Part shown: piece by piece, positions 17,132 through 24,508 of the stretch
How positions within the stretch are numbered: the first letter of the stretch is position 1
Layout of the letters: the number at the start of each line of letters is the position of its first letter
NCBI GenBank assembly: GCA_050694275.1
Contig: JBOGXF010000093.1
Coordinates: forward strand, 1 to 35,596
Direction: 5' to 3'
DNA length: 35,596 nucleotides
Source of the DNA: JBOGXF01 sp050694275
GTDB taxonomy: Bacteria; Actinomycetota; CADDZG01; WHSQ01
Program-made: the position numbers and the translations under genes
The notes under the pieces: model-generated
Seen by the model: the letters and a program-made list of their open reading frames with translations, nothing else
Told to the model about the DNA's origin: nothing
Database searches by the model: none

Positions 17132-17144
17132 GTAACCTGCTGCC

Positions 17145-17771
17145 ATGGCGATCCAGACAGACGAGACGAAATCGCCGCGGCAGACGGCGCCGCGCGTTCG
17201 GACCCCCCGTCGAGAGGAGATGGTCCGGGTGGCGGCACGCCTCTTCTCCGAGCGCGGCTATCACGGCACCTCGATGCGCCACCTCGGTGAAGCTCTCGGG
17301 CTTCTCAGGGGCTCGCTTTACGCACACATCGGGGCCAAGGAGGAGTTGCTCTTCGACGTCATCGACGAAGGGGCCGACCGCTTCCTTCAGCGCGCCGAGG
17401 CCGCGGCCACCCTCGACGCCCCCGCCGCCACCCGTCTAAGGGAGCTGCTCGTGGGCCACGTCGAAACGGCGATCGAGCACCTCGACGCCGCCACCGTCTT
17501 CCTGAACGAGTGGCACTACCTGTCCGACGGGCTGCGCTCGACGATTCAGAACAAACGCGACCGCTACGAATCGCTCGTGCGCGACATCATCGCCGACGGT
17601 ATCCGGCGCGGCGAGTTCCGCGCCGACGCCGACGTACGGCTCGCGGCGATCCTCGTGCTGTCCGCCGGGAACTGGGTGTACGCGTGGTATCGGCCCGGCG
17701 GCGAGTTGACCCCGACCGAGATAGGCGAAAGGTTCGCCGACATGTTGATCGCAGGGCTGGAGGGACGATGA
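17145..17771 (+). CDS. TetR-family regulator of the paa operon (PaaR-like)
   Basis: 208 aa, ATG start. DNA-binding helix-turn-helix at about 25-72: EEMVRVAARLFSERGYHGTS, then MRHLGEALGLLRGSLYAHIG and KEELLFDVID, the standard TetR layout. The C-terminal ligand domain is all-helical and includes LSAGNWVYAWYRPGGELTP, common in regulators of CoA-thioester catabolism (for example KstR2/PaaR-like groups). It overlaps paaA by 4 bp (ATGA), so it is co-translated with its presumed targets. Most likely a repressor responding to an aromatic acyl-CoA; the ligand is inferred. Confidence 0.9.
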   Translation: MAIQTDETKSPRQTAPRVRTPRREEMVRVAARLFSERGYHGTSMRHLGEALGLLRGSLYAHIGAKEELLFDVIDEGADRFLQRAEAAATLDAPAATRLRELLVGHVETAIEHLDAATVFLNEWHYLSDGLRSTIQNKRDRYESLVRDIIADGIRRGEFRADADVRLAAILVLSAGNWVYAWYRPGGELTPTEIGERFADMLIAGLEGR

Positions 17772-18691
17772 CCTACGAAGAGAAGCTGGCGCGCTTTCAG
17801 GAGCATGTCGAGGACGGCGGGAAGGTCGAAACCAACGACTGGATGCCGGACGACTACCGGCGCGGGGTCCTGAAGTTCGTGGAGATGCACGCAAACTCCG
17901 AGATCATGGGCGCGCTCCCAGAACGAGAGTGCCTGCCGAGCGCGCCGACTCTCAAGCGCAAGATGTCGCTTGCCGCCAAGATCCAGGACGAGGTCGGTCA
18001 CAGTCAGCTCCTGTACCGCGTCGCGGAAGACCTCGGCAAGAGCCGCGATGCGATGTATTACGATCTCGTCTCCGGCAGGTCCAAGTTCCACAACGTGTTC
18101 CATTACCCCGTCAAGCACTGGGGCGACGTTGCGATCATCGGCTGGCTCATCGACGGCGCCGCGTTGGTGACCCAGGCCGCGCTGCTCGACTCCTCCTACG
18201 CGCCCTACTCGCGCGTGCTGAAGCGGATCTGCTCGGAGGAGCAGCTTCATCTCCGCCACGGCGAGAGCATCACGCTCGAGCTTGCGTCGGGTACCGACCC
18301 TCAGCGCGAGATGTTCCAGGAAGCGCTCAACCGCTGGTGGCTCCCGATCATCCACTTCTTCGGCCCGAAGTCGAATCCGGACAAGGACCTTCTTCTCAAA
18401 TGGAAGGTCAAGACCCGCACGAACGAGGACCTGCGCCAGGAATTCCTCGACCGTTACGTCCCGAAGGTGCTCGAGCTCGGCTTCACCTTCCCAACCCCGG
18501 TGCCGTACCACGACGAGGAGACGGGCCACCGGCTCGTCCGAGACGAGGACATCGACTGGGCTCCCCTGGAAGCGATCAAGAAGAACCAGGGGCCCGAGAC
18601 CGAGCGTCGTCTGCAGAAGCGCCTCCACATCTACGAGAGCCATCGCTGGGTGCGCGAGTCGCTCGCCGAACCCGCGATCCATGCCGCGTAA
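17768..18691 (+). CDS. paaA: phenylacetyl-CoA epoxidase catalytic subunit PaaA
   Basis: 307 aa, ATG overlapping the tetR stop. PaaA is the di-iron oxygenase subunit that epoxidises the ring of phenylacetyl-CoA to ring-1,2-epoxyphenylacetyl-CoA. Two di-iron motifs of the ExxH type are visible: DEVGH (Glu75, His78) and SEEQLH (Glu158, His161), each in a long helix of the ferritin-like bundle. Other family-typical segments are WMPDDYRRGVLKFVEMHANSE's parts near 25-45, and HNVFHYPVKHWGDVA near 108-122. Length is as usual for PaaA. Ten bp separate it from paaB. Confidence 0.97.
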   Translation: MTYEEKLARFQEHVEDGGKVETNDWMPDDYRRGVLKFVEMHANSEIMGALPERECLPSAPTLKRKMSLAAKIQDEVGHSQLLYRVAEDLGKSRDAMYYDLVSGRSKFHNVFHYPVKHWGDVAIIGWLIDGAALVTQAALLDSSYAPYSRVLKRICSEEQLHLRHGESITLELASGTDPQREMFQEALNRWWLPIIHFFGPKSNPDKDLLLKWKVKTRTNEDLRQEFLDRYVPKVLELGFTFPTPVPYHDEETGHRLVRDEDIDWAPLEAIKKNQGPETERRLQKRLHIYESHRWVRESLAEPAIHAA

Positions 18692-18701
18692 GGAGTAGCA
18701 A

Positions 18702-18998
18702 ATGGACGTGTACGAGGTCTTCCGGCGAACGGGGCACAAGGACCCGTTCGAGCACTGCGGGAGCGTCACCGCGCCCGATTCCCAGATGGCGCTCATGATG
18801 GCCAAGGAGTGCTTCTTGCGGCGACGCGAGGGCGAGCATCTTTGGGTCGTGCGCCGCTCGAGCATCCACTCCTTCGAAGACGAGAGCCTCCTTGAGATCG
18901 CGGCCGAGAAAGGCTATCGGTTTGCGTCCGCTTACCGCGACGTCGTCGACAAGCGCAAGGCGGCGAAGAGACGCGCCGAAGAGGTCGCCGCGACATGA
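18702..18998 (+). CDS. paaB: phenylacetyl-CoA epoxidase subunit PaaB
   Basis: 98 aa, ATG start with AAGGAG about 9 nt upstream. Small subunit that bridges PaaAC heterodimers in the epoxidase complex. The family opening MDVYEVFRR and the segments HCGSVTAPDSQMAL and 'LWVVRRSSI' (about 47-55) are recognisable. The C-terminus is a basic tail, KRKAAKRRAEEVAAT. It overlaps paaC by 4 bp (ATGA). Confidence 0.95.
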   Translation: MDVYEVFRRTGHKDPFEHCGSVTAPDSQMALMMAKECFLRRREGEHLWVVRRSSIHSFEDESLLEIAAEKGYRFASAYRDVVDKRKAAKRRAEEVAAT

Positions 18999-19834
18999 GC
19001 GAGGCCCTCGTTTCTCTGTTGACCGCGCTCGCCGACGACGAGCTGATCCTCGGACACCGCCATTCCGAGTGGACCGGCTTCGCGCCATACCTCGAGGAGG
19101 ACGTTGCCTTCAGCTCCATCGCTCAGGACGAGATCGGTCACGCCATCGCCTACTACTCGCTCGTCGGGAAACTGACGGGGACCGACCCCGATCGCCTCGG
19201 CCTGGGACGTGACAAGAACGAGTACCGCAACGCGATTCTCTGCGAACGCGACAACCGTGACTGGTCGTACACGTTGGCGCGCCACTGGCTCTACGATCAC
19301 GCAGACGACGTCCGGCTCGAGGCTCTCGAGGACGCAGCCGACGACGACTTCGCCGCGCTGGTCAGAAAGATCCGCCGCGAAGAGCGCTATCACCTCTTGC
19401 ACGCGGACTCGTGGCTGAAGCGCGTCGCTCACGGTCCCGTAGAGGGTCGCAGCAAGCTCATCGACGCGCTGACGAACACGATCGGCGAGGCTCTCGGGCT
19501 GTTCGAGCCCATCGAACTGGAAGAGGAAGCGATCAAGGAGGGGTTCCTGCCGGTTCCGTCCGACGAGCTCAGCCGCCGCTTTTTCGATCGGGCCGCGCGT
19601 GCGCTCGACGAATTCGGCCTGCCGACCGAGGTGCGGGCCGGGCTCGACGACCATGCCGAGTTCATCGCGTCGTCGTCGGGGGATCTCATCGCCGAGGAGA
19701 ACGGTGGCTCCGCCGAAGAGCCCGCCGCCCCATCCGGTCTCGGGGGCCGCAGGGGCCGGCACACCGATGAGTTCAGCTCGTTGTGGGAAGTAATGACGCA
19801 GACCTACCAAGCGAATCCGGGGGCGACGTGGTAG
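18995..19834 (+). CDS. paaC: phenylacetyl-CoA epoxidase structural subunit PaaC
   Basis: 279 aa, ATG start. PaaC is the ferritin-like partner that stabilises PaaA. Early helices contain DDELILGHRHSEWTGFAPYL and SSIAQDEIGHAIAYY, with NRDWSYTLARHWLYD and REERYHLLHADSWLKR further on, all PaaC signatures. Near residues 240-262 there is a Gly/Pro/Arg-rich loop (APSGLGGRRGRHTDEF) before the terminal helix SSLWEVMTQTYQANPGATW. It overlaps paaD by 7 bp. Confidence 0.96.
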   Translation: MSEALVSLLTALADDELILGHRHSEWTGFAPYLEEDVAFSSIAQDEIGHAIAYYSLVGKLTGTDPDRLGLGRDKNEYRNAILCERDNRDWSYTLARHWLYDHADDVRLEALEDAADDDFAALVRKIRREERYHLLHADSWLKRVAHGPVEGRSKLIDALTNTIGEALGLFEPIELEEEAIKEGFLPVPSDELSRRFFDRAARALDEFGLPTEVRAGLDDHAEFIASSSGDLIAEENGGSAEEPAAPSGLGGRRGRHTDEFSSLWEVMTQTYQANPGATW

Positions 19835-20328
19835 CGACGAGGACACTCGAAGAGACGGTCTGGGATGCCCTGAGGGAAGTGATGGATCCGGAGATCCCCG
19901 CGGTCTCGGTCGTCGACATGGGCATGATCAAGAGCGTCTCGGTCGACAATTCGCGCGCTCAGGTGGACGTGCTCCCGACCTTCACCGGCTGCCCCGCGGT
20001 GCCAATGATCAAGCAGGATGTCGAATCCGCCGTCGCCCGCGTCGCCGGCATCGAGGAGGTACGCGTCGAGTTCTCTTACGATCCCGCGTGGACGACCGAT
20101 CGGATCACCGACGAGGGCAGGCGCAAGCTGAAGGAGTTCGGCCTCGCTCCCCCGACGGGCAAGGGGCCGGTGTTGGTGACCGAGATCGGCCTTCCCACGG
20201 TGGCCGTATGCCCGTTCTGTGGATCGCGCAACACGCGCAACGAGAACCCGTTCGGACCCACTCCCTGCCGGGCGCTCTACTACTGCGAGGAGTGCAGGAA
20301 CCCGTTTGAGCAGTTCAAGCCGGTCTAG
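19828..20328 (+). CDS. paaD: phenylacetate degradation protein PaaD
   Basis: 166 aa from GTG 19828, with GGGGGC shortly upstream; another in-frame GTG at 19783 would add 15 residues from inside paaC. PaaD is a SufT/MIP18-type protein needed for maturation of the epoxidase, probably cluster or metal assembly. The N-terminal domain has DALREVMDPEIPAVSVVDMG and PTFTGCPAVPMI with the conserved TGCP. The C-terminal zinc-ribbon-like part has CPFCGS (about 130) and CRALYYCEECRNPFEQF. The usual following gene, paaE, is absent: after a long inverted repeat the next gene is on the opposite strand. Confidence 0.95.
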   Translation: MVATRTLEETVWDALREVMDPEIPAVSVVDMGMIKSVSVDNSRAQVDVLPTFTGCPAVPMIKQDVESAVARVAGIEEVRVEFSYDPAWTTDRITDEGRRKLKEFGLAPPTGKGPVLVTEIGLPTVAVCPFCGSRNTRNENPFGPTPCRALYYCEECRNPFEQFKPV

Positions 20329-20336
20329 AGACCCTA

Positions 20337-20498
20337 GTGGCCCGTCCCATGACGTGAATCTCGTTTTGGCGAGGAAAAAGCAAGTCTCGCAAGGCCGCAG
20401 GGAGCGTGCGTACCTGGAAGGTACGTGCGCGACTGAGAACGCCGCGAGACGCAGCCTTTTTCCCGCCAAAACAGGTGAGATGTTGTGGGACGGGCCAC
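20337..20498 (+). repeat. 162-nt long imperfect inverted repeat (structured RNA or MITE-like)
   Basis: The gap between paaD and the convergent GGDEF/HD-GYP gene is almost entirely one hairpin centred at about 20417. Paired blocks from outside in: GTGGCCCGTCCCA with TGGGACGGGCCAC; GTTTTGGCG with CGCCAAAAC; GAAAAAG with CTTTTT; GTCTCGC with GCGAGAC; and GCGTGCGTACCT with AGGTACGTGCGC (two G-U wobbles) around GGA. Several non-identical positions are G-U pairs when the plus strand is transcribed. Terminator, structured RNA and non-autonomous repeat are all possible. No ORF or U-tract is seen in it. Confidence 0.8.
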
Positions 20499-20499
20499 C

Positions 20500-23400
20500 T
20501 TACGCGGTCAGGGCCGGGGTTCGCTCCAGAACGTCGAGGAAGGCGCGCACCACCTGAGGGTCGAACTGGCCCCCAGACGCCTCTCGCAGGCGACGGATGG
20601 CCTCCTCAATCGGCAGCCCCCTTCGATAGGGCCGGTCCGTCGTCATCGCGTGGAAGGCGTCCACGACCAGGATGACGCGCGCCTCGATGGGGATGTCGTC
20701 TTTCGACTTGCCGTCCGGGTATCCGCTCCCGTCGTAGTGCTCGTGGCAGTGACGCACGATCTTGCGCACGTCGCTGAGGCGATCGATGGGAGCGAGGATC
20801 CGCTCGCCGAGCTCGGGATGCGTCTTGATGACCGCCCATTCGGCGTCGGTCAGGGGCCCGGGCTTGAGCAGGATGTCGGACGGGATGCCGATCTTGCCGA
20901 TGTCGTGAAAAAGCGCTCCGAGCTCGAGGCGCTTCAGGGTGGCCGGATCGAGCCCGAGCTCTCTGCCCACTTCGAGCGACGTATCGGTGATCCACCGTGC
21001 ATGCGATGAGGTGTACTCGTCCTTGGCCTCGAGGGCGTTGGCGAGAGCCTCGACGGTGGACAGAAAGGTCGATTCGAGATTCTCGAAGTTGCCCGCGTTG
21101 GCGATGGCGAGCTTTGCCTGATCGGCGATCCCGGAGAGCAATCTCATCTTGCGCTCCGAGAACTCGTAGTCGCCCAACGCGGGAGCTGCTGCCGCGATGC
21201 AACCGAGGCCACCCTCGATCGCTAACGGGACCACGGCTACGAGTGGCTTGTCGGTAAACGTATGGGCGAGATCGAGGTCCCCATGGATCCGGTCCCAGTC
21301 CTCGGGCCGAAACACGAAGGGGTCGCCTGAGGAGAGAAACGCATCTGCGACGTGCCTCGGTATCTCGACCGCTGCCGCCCGTTCTGCGTCCTCACCCTGA
21401 TAACCCCACAGAGCTCGTGGCGTCAGCGCCCCCTCCTGTGGATCCTGCAGCCACACCGAGGTCCGAGGCGAACCGAGGATGCGAGCGGACTGCTCGGCGA
21501 TGCGATCGAGCACCTCGTCCAGTCCCGAGGCGGAGGCGAGCACTCGGCTGAAATCGAGCAGGGCATTGGCGATCTCCGCGTTCTCCTCCTGATCGCGGTA
21601 CAGGCGGGACTTTTGCATCGCCACCGAGGCCTGATGAGAGAGGCCTTCGAGCAGGCGCAACTCGTCGGTCTTGAAGCTCATCCCGGTGAGCGATGGATGT
21701 CGCACTGTGATCCATCCCTTGAGACCGTGAAGCGGGGCGATCGCGAGCGTTCGGGAGATCACTCGTGGGGGCGTCGCGAAGTAGTGGTCTTGCTCGAGCG
21801 GAGTGAGCACGAAGGGCCCCTTGCGCCCTTCGAGCAGTCTATCCGCGTTGTCGGCCGAGACCCAAGCCCGAATGACGGCTTCGGCGGTGGGATCGTCCAC
21901 GTAACCGTAGTGAGCGACGCACCGGCAGTCGCGCGTTCGGTCGTTCTCCATCCACACCGACGCCTGGCTCGATTCGAACAGCCGCGCGGCGAACTTGACC
22001 GTCTCCTGCCCGATCGCGTAGAAGCTGGGGGCCTTGGCCATGGCATCTGCAAACTCCAGCAACGCCTTCGCCCCTTCGGCCTCTCGCCGTTCCGCTTCGT
22101 AGAGGCGTGCGTTCTCGAGAGCGACGGAAGCATGACCGGCGAGAACCTCGAGTAGGCGGACATCGTCCTCGTCGAACTGCCCGATTCCGAGCTTCGAGAG
22201 GAAGATCACGCCGATGACGCGCGCGCCGTAGGAGAGGGGAACCGCGATGATGGACTCCTGTACCTCGGGGGTTCCGGGTATCTGCCGTGCGTGGGGACAC
22301 GTCAGGGCATCGTCGACCAGCAGGGGCTTGTTCGATTCGGCGACGTATCCGGTGATGCCCTCCCCGATCCTGCAAATCAGATTTTCCGGACGCTCCTCCA
22401 CCATCTCTTGCAGCTCACCGCGTGCCGCGATCGGCATCAAACAGTCGTCGGCGGCGACATAGACGAGGCAACTGTGGTAGTCGATCAAAGTTCGCAGCTC
22501 GTTGGAGATCGTCATCCCTATCTGTCGAACGTCGTTGAGCCGGTTGAGCTTGCCCGAGAGGCTTTGAAGCATCTTTAGATAGGCGATCGAGCGCACGTCG
22601 CCCCGCGGAGACAGAATCCTGTTGGGGCCTTCGCCTTCGACGTCCTCGAAAAGGACGATGCGATCCTTGCCTCGTTCTTTCGCCGTCATCATGGCCGCAT
22701 CTGCACAGGCTGCGAGTTCGCGCGGGCTGGTGGCGTGATCGGGGCCCTGAGCGATCCCGATCGAGACCGTCACGCGTCCCACCGGATCGAGGTCCGTAAG
22801 CGCGATTCGAGCGCAGAGCCTCGTGGCGAGACCGACGGCATCCCCGGCATCGCACGAGGGCATGATGATTCCGAACTCCTCGCCCCCGATGCGGCAGACG
22901 ACATCGCTTGCTCTGACCGTTGAGCTGAAGATCTCCGAAAGGACCACGAGAACCTGGTCGCCGACGGCGTGTCCATAGACGTCGTTCACTCGCTTGAAGT
23001 CATCGATGTCGATCATGATGACGGCCGCCGAGTCTCGGGTTCGCGAAGACCGCGTGAGCTCGGCTCGAAGACGCTCGTGAAAGTAACGGTGGTTGTACAG
23101 ACCGGTCAGCGGATCGGTCTTGGCCTGATGCTCGAGGATGGCGTGACGCTGAGCGTTATCGAGCGCCAGGGCGGCGGCGTCTCCGAAGCGCTTGGCAAGC
23201 TCGAACTCCTCCGGATCGAAGCATCCTTGTTCACCAAGCCGGTAGAGGTTGAGAGCTCCCTTGACGGATCCGCGCGCGATCAGAGGGATCGACATCAGTG
23301 CTTCCGGCTCGAGCGGGGTCCCCTCGATGACCTGGATCCTGGGATCCAGATGAGCATCGTTGGCGAGCACCGCTTCGCGATGCTCGACCGCCCATCCGGT

Positions 23401-23724
23401 GATGCCCTTACCGAACTTGGAGCGGCTTCTGAGGATCTCTTCGGCCCACTGGTCCCGGGCCAGCACAGGCACCAGGATGCGGTCGGCCTCCCAAGCCTCG
23501 TAGATGGTGAGCGTGTCGTACGAGATGAGATCCGCGAGGGTGTCCGCGACGAGCTCAAGCAGGGCATCGAGGCTCTGCTCGGACAGCACGCTATGGAAGA
23601 GGCCGGCCAGCCGCCGGTAGGAGTCGAGTCGAGCCCCCACATCCGCCGGCGTCGGGTCGCCGTCTATCCTCTGGTCGAATACCGCCAACGCGATCCGCCT
23701 CCGATTTCGCCCCACCGCTTCCAA
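20500..23724 (-). CDS. cyclic-di-GMP enzyme: GAF-GGDEF-GAF-GAF-GAF-HD-GYP
   Basis: 1074 aa from TTG 23724; a GTG at 23640 is an alternative and neither has a clear SD. Order: GAF at about 45-190; GGDEF at about 195-365 with GGEEF at 280-284 and an inhibitory-site RxxD (RASD, 271-274) exactly five residues before it; three further GAF domains at about 390-540, 555-705 and 720-875; HD-GYP at about 885-1070 with HDIGKIGIP at 940-948 and HEHYDGSGYP at 994-1003. Both catalytic halves keep their motifs, so it may both make and degrade c-di-GMP. No transmembrane segment, so it is probably cytosolic. The diguanylate cyclase placed between the first and second GAF is less common than a C-terminal one. 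Confidence 0.93.
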   Translation of the reverse strand: MEAVGRNRRRIALAVFDQRIDGDPTPADVGARLDSYRRLAGLFHSVLSEQSLDALLELVADTLADLISYDTLTIYEAWEADRILVPVLARDQWAEEILRSRSKFGKGITGWAVEHREAVLANDAHLDPRIQVIEGTPLEPEALMSIPLIARGSVKGALNLYRLGEQGCFDPEEFELAKRFGDAAALALDNAQRHAILEHQAKTDPLTGLYNHRYFHERLRAELTRSSRTRDSAAVIMIDIDDFKRVNDVYGHAVGDQVLVVLSEIFSSTVRASDVVCRIGGEEFGIIMPSCDAGDAVGLATRLCARIALTDLDPVGRVTVSIGIAQGPDHATSPRELAACADAAMMTAKERGKDRIVLFEDVEGEGPNRILSPRGDVRSIAYLKMLQSLSGKLNRLNDVRQIGMTISNELRTLIDYHSCLVYVAADDCLMPIAARGELQEMVEERPENLICRIGEGITGYVAESNKPLLVDDALTCPHARQIPGTPEVQESIIAVPLSYGARVIGVIFLSKLGIGQFDEDDVRLLEVLAGHASVALENARLYEAERREAEGAKALLEFADAMAKAPSFYAIGQETVKFAARLFESSQASVWMENDRTRDCRCVAHYGYVDDPTAEAVIRAWVSADNADRLLEGRKGPFVLTPLEQDHYFATPPRVISRTLAIAPLHGLKGWITVRHPSLTGMSFKTDELRLLEGLSHQASVAMQKSRLYRDQEENAEIANALLDFSRVLASASGLDEVLDRIAEQSARILGSPRTSVWLQDPQEGALTPRALWGYQGEDAERAAAVEIPRHVADAFLSSGDPFVFRPEDWDRIHGDLDLAHTFTDKPLVAVVPLAIEGGLGCIAAAAPALGDYEFSERKMRLLSGIADQAKLAIANAGNFENLESTFLSTVEALANALEAKDEYTSSHARWITDTSLEVGRELGLDPATLKRLELGALFHDIGKIGIPSDILLKPGPLTDAEWAVIKTHPELGERILAPIDRLSDVRKIVRHCHEHYDGSGYPDGKSKDDIPIEARVILVVDAFHAMTTDRPYRRGLPIEEAIRRLREASGGQFDPQVVRAFLDVLERTPALTA

Positions 23725-23812
23725 ACTGTGTATCGGCGCAGGTCAGGAGCCTCTTGAACCGTCCCGAGGAGGCCCTGAGGCCCCTATCTGCCGGAGCGGC
23801 GATGATTGCGGC

Positions 23813-24118
23813 ATGAGCATCGTCATCACCGACGAGGCCCTCGAGGTGCTGAGGCGCTCGCTCGAGCTAGGCAACGTCGACCCGGCCGCCGGGGGCGTGC
23901 GTTTGCGGGGGGCCCGAGGCCTGACCGGCGGCATCGGCGTTCAGGTGGAGCTGGCCGGCGGGCCGCTCGAGGGCGAGACCGTGGTCGAGCAGGGCGGAGT
24001 GCGGGTGTTCGTCGACCCCGAGATCATCGCCGCGATGGGAGAGGCGATCGTCACGCTCGAGCCCCAGCACGAGACCATCGTCGTCCGCCCCGCAGCACCC
24101 GACCAACCGGAACCATGA
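23813..24118 (+). CDS. HesB/IscA-like small protein without cysteines
   Basis: 101 aa, ATG start. The sequence follows the A-type carrier fold: an N-terminal ITDEALEVLRRSLEL helix, a VRLRGARGLTGGIGVQVEL strand-turn-strand, then GGVRVFVDPEIIAAMGEAIV, as in IscA's 'gv.vlVD..s..ll.g..id'. The three metal-binding cysteines of IscA/ErpA are absent, and there is no Cys at all. So it probably does not carry an iron-sulfur cluster in the standard way. It overlaps the acylphosphatase start by 4 bp (ATGA). Function unknown. Confidence 0.7.
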   Translation: MSIVITDEALEVLRRSLELGNVDPAAGGVRLRGARGLTGGIGVQVELAGGPLEGETVVEQGGVRVFVDPEIIAAMGEAIVTLEPQHETIVVRPAAPDQPEP

Positions 24119-24384
24119 CCGTCCGCAAGCGAGTGATCGTCTCCGGCCGGGTCCAGGGCGTGTTCTTCCGCGACACCTGCAGGCAGCGGGCCCAACAGGC
24201 CGGCGTCTCCGGCTGGGTCACCAACCGGTCCGACGGCCGGGTCGAGGCGGTCTTCGAGGGCGACGAGGGGGCGGTCCAAGAGATGGTCGAGTGGTGCCAC
24301 CACGGATCCGGCCCGGCCGACGTCTTCGAGGTCGAGGCCACCGACGAGGAGCCGACCGGCGAATCGGGCTTCACCGTCCGCTGA
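24115..24384 (+). CDS. acylphosphatase
   Basis: 89 aa, ATG overlapping the preceding stop. Hydrolyses carboxyl-phosphate bonds such as acetyl phosphate or 1,3-bisphosphoglycerate. The signature GRVQGVFFRDTC carries catalytic Arg (residue 19) and the second motif GWVTNRSDGRVEAVFEG carries catalytic Asn (about 37). Size and both motifs are as expected for the family. It ends 10 bp before a pair of hairpin repeats that separate it from the convergent aldehyde dehydrogenase gene. Confidence 0.93.
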   Translation: MTVRKRVIVSGRVQGVFFRDTCRQRAQQAGVSGWVTNRSDGRVEAVFEGDEGAVQEMVEWCHHGSGPADVFEVEATDEEPTGESGFTVR

Positions 24385-24394
24385 CCGCCTCTGC

Positions 24395-24499
24395 CGAGTG
24401 GTCGCTACGCGCCTCAGGAGGTCGTCTCACGACCACTCGGCGATGGCTCGTGGTCGAGTGGTCGCTACGCGCCCCAGGAGGTCGTCTCACGACCACTCG
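24395..24499. repeat. two 45-bp hairpin repeats, 60-bp period
   Basis: Copy 1 is 24395-24439 and copy 2 is 24455-24499; they differ at one base (CCTCAGG versus CCCCAGG). Each begins CGAGTGGTCG and ends with its exact reverse complement CGACCACTCG, so each can form a 10-bp stem. Each also holds a shorter internal alternative, GGTCG TCTCA CGACC. A 15-bp spacer separates the copies. They fill the gap between two convergent genes, so a bidirectional terminator is plausible; a REP-type repeat is another option. Confidence 0.75.
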
Positions 24500-24508
24500 A
24501 CGGGAGAG

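Noticed and set aside
24395..24499. CRISPR-like array
   Set aside because: Only two copies, a 15-bp spacer, and hairpins covering the complete repeat; no cas genes in the window.
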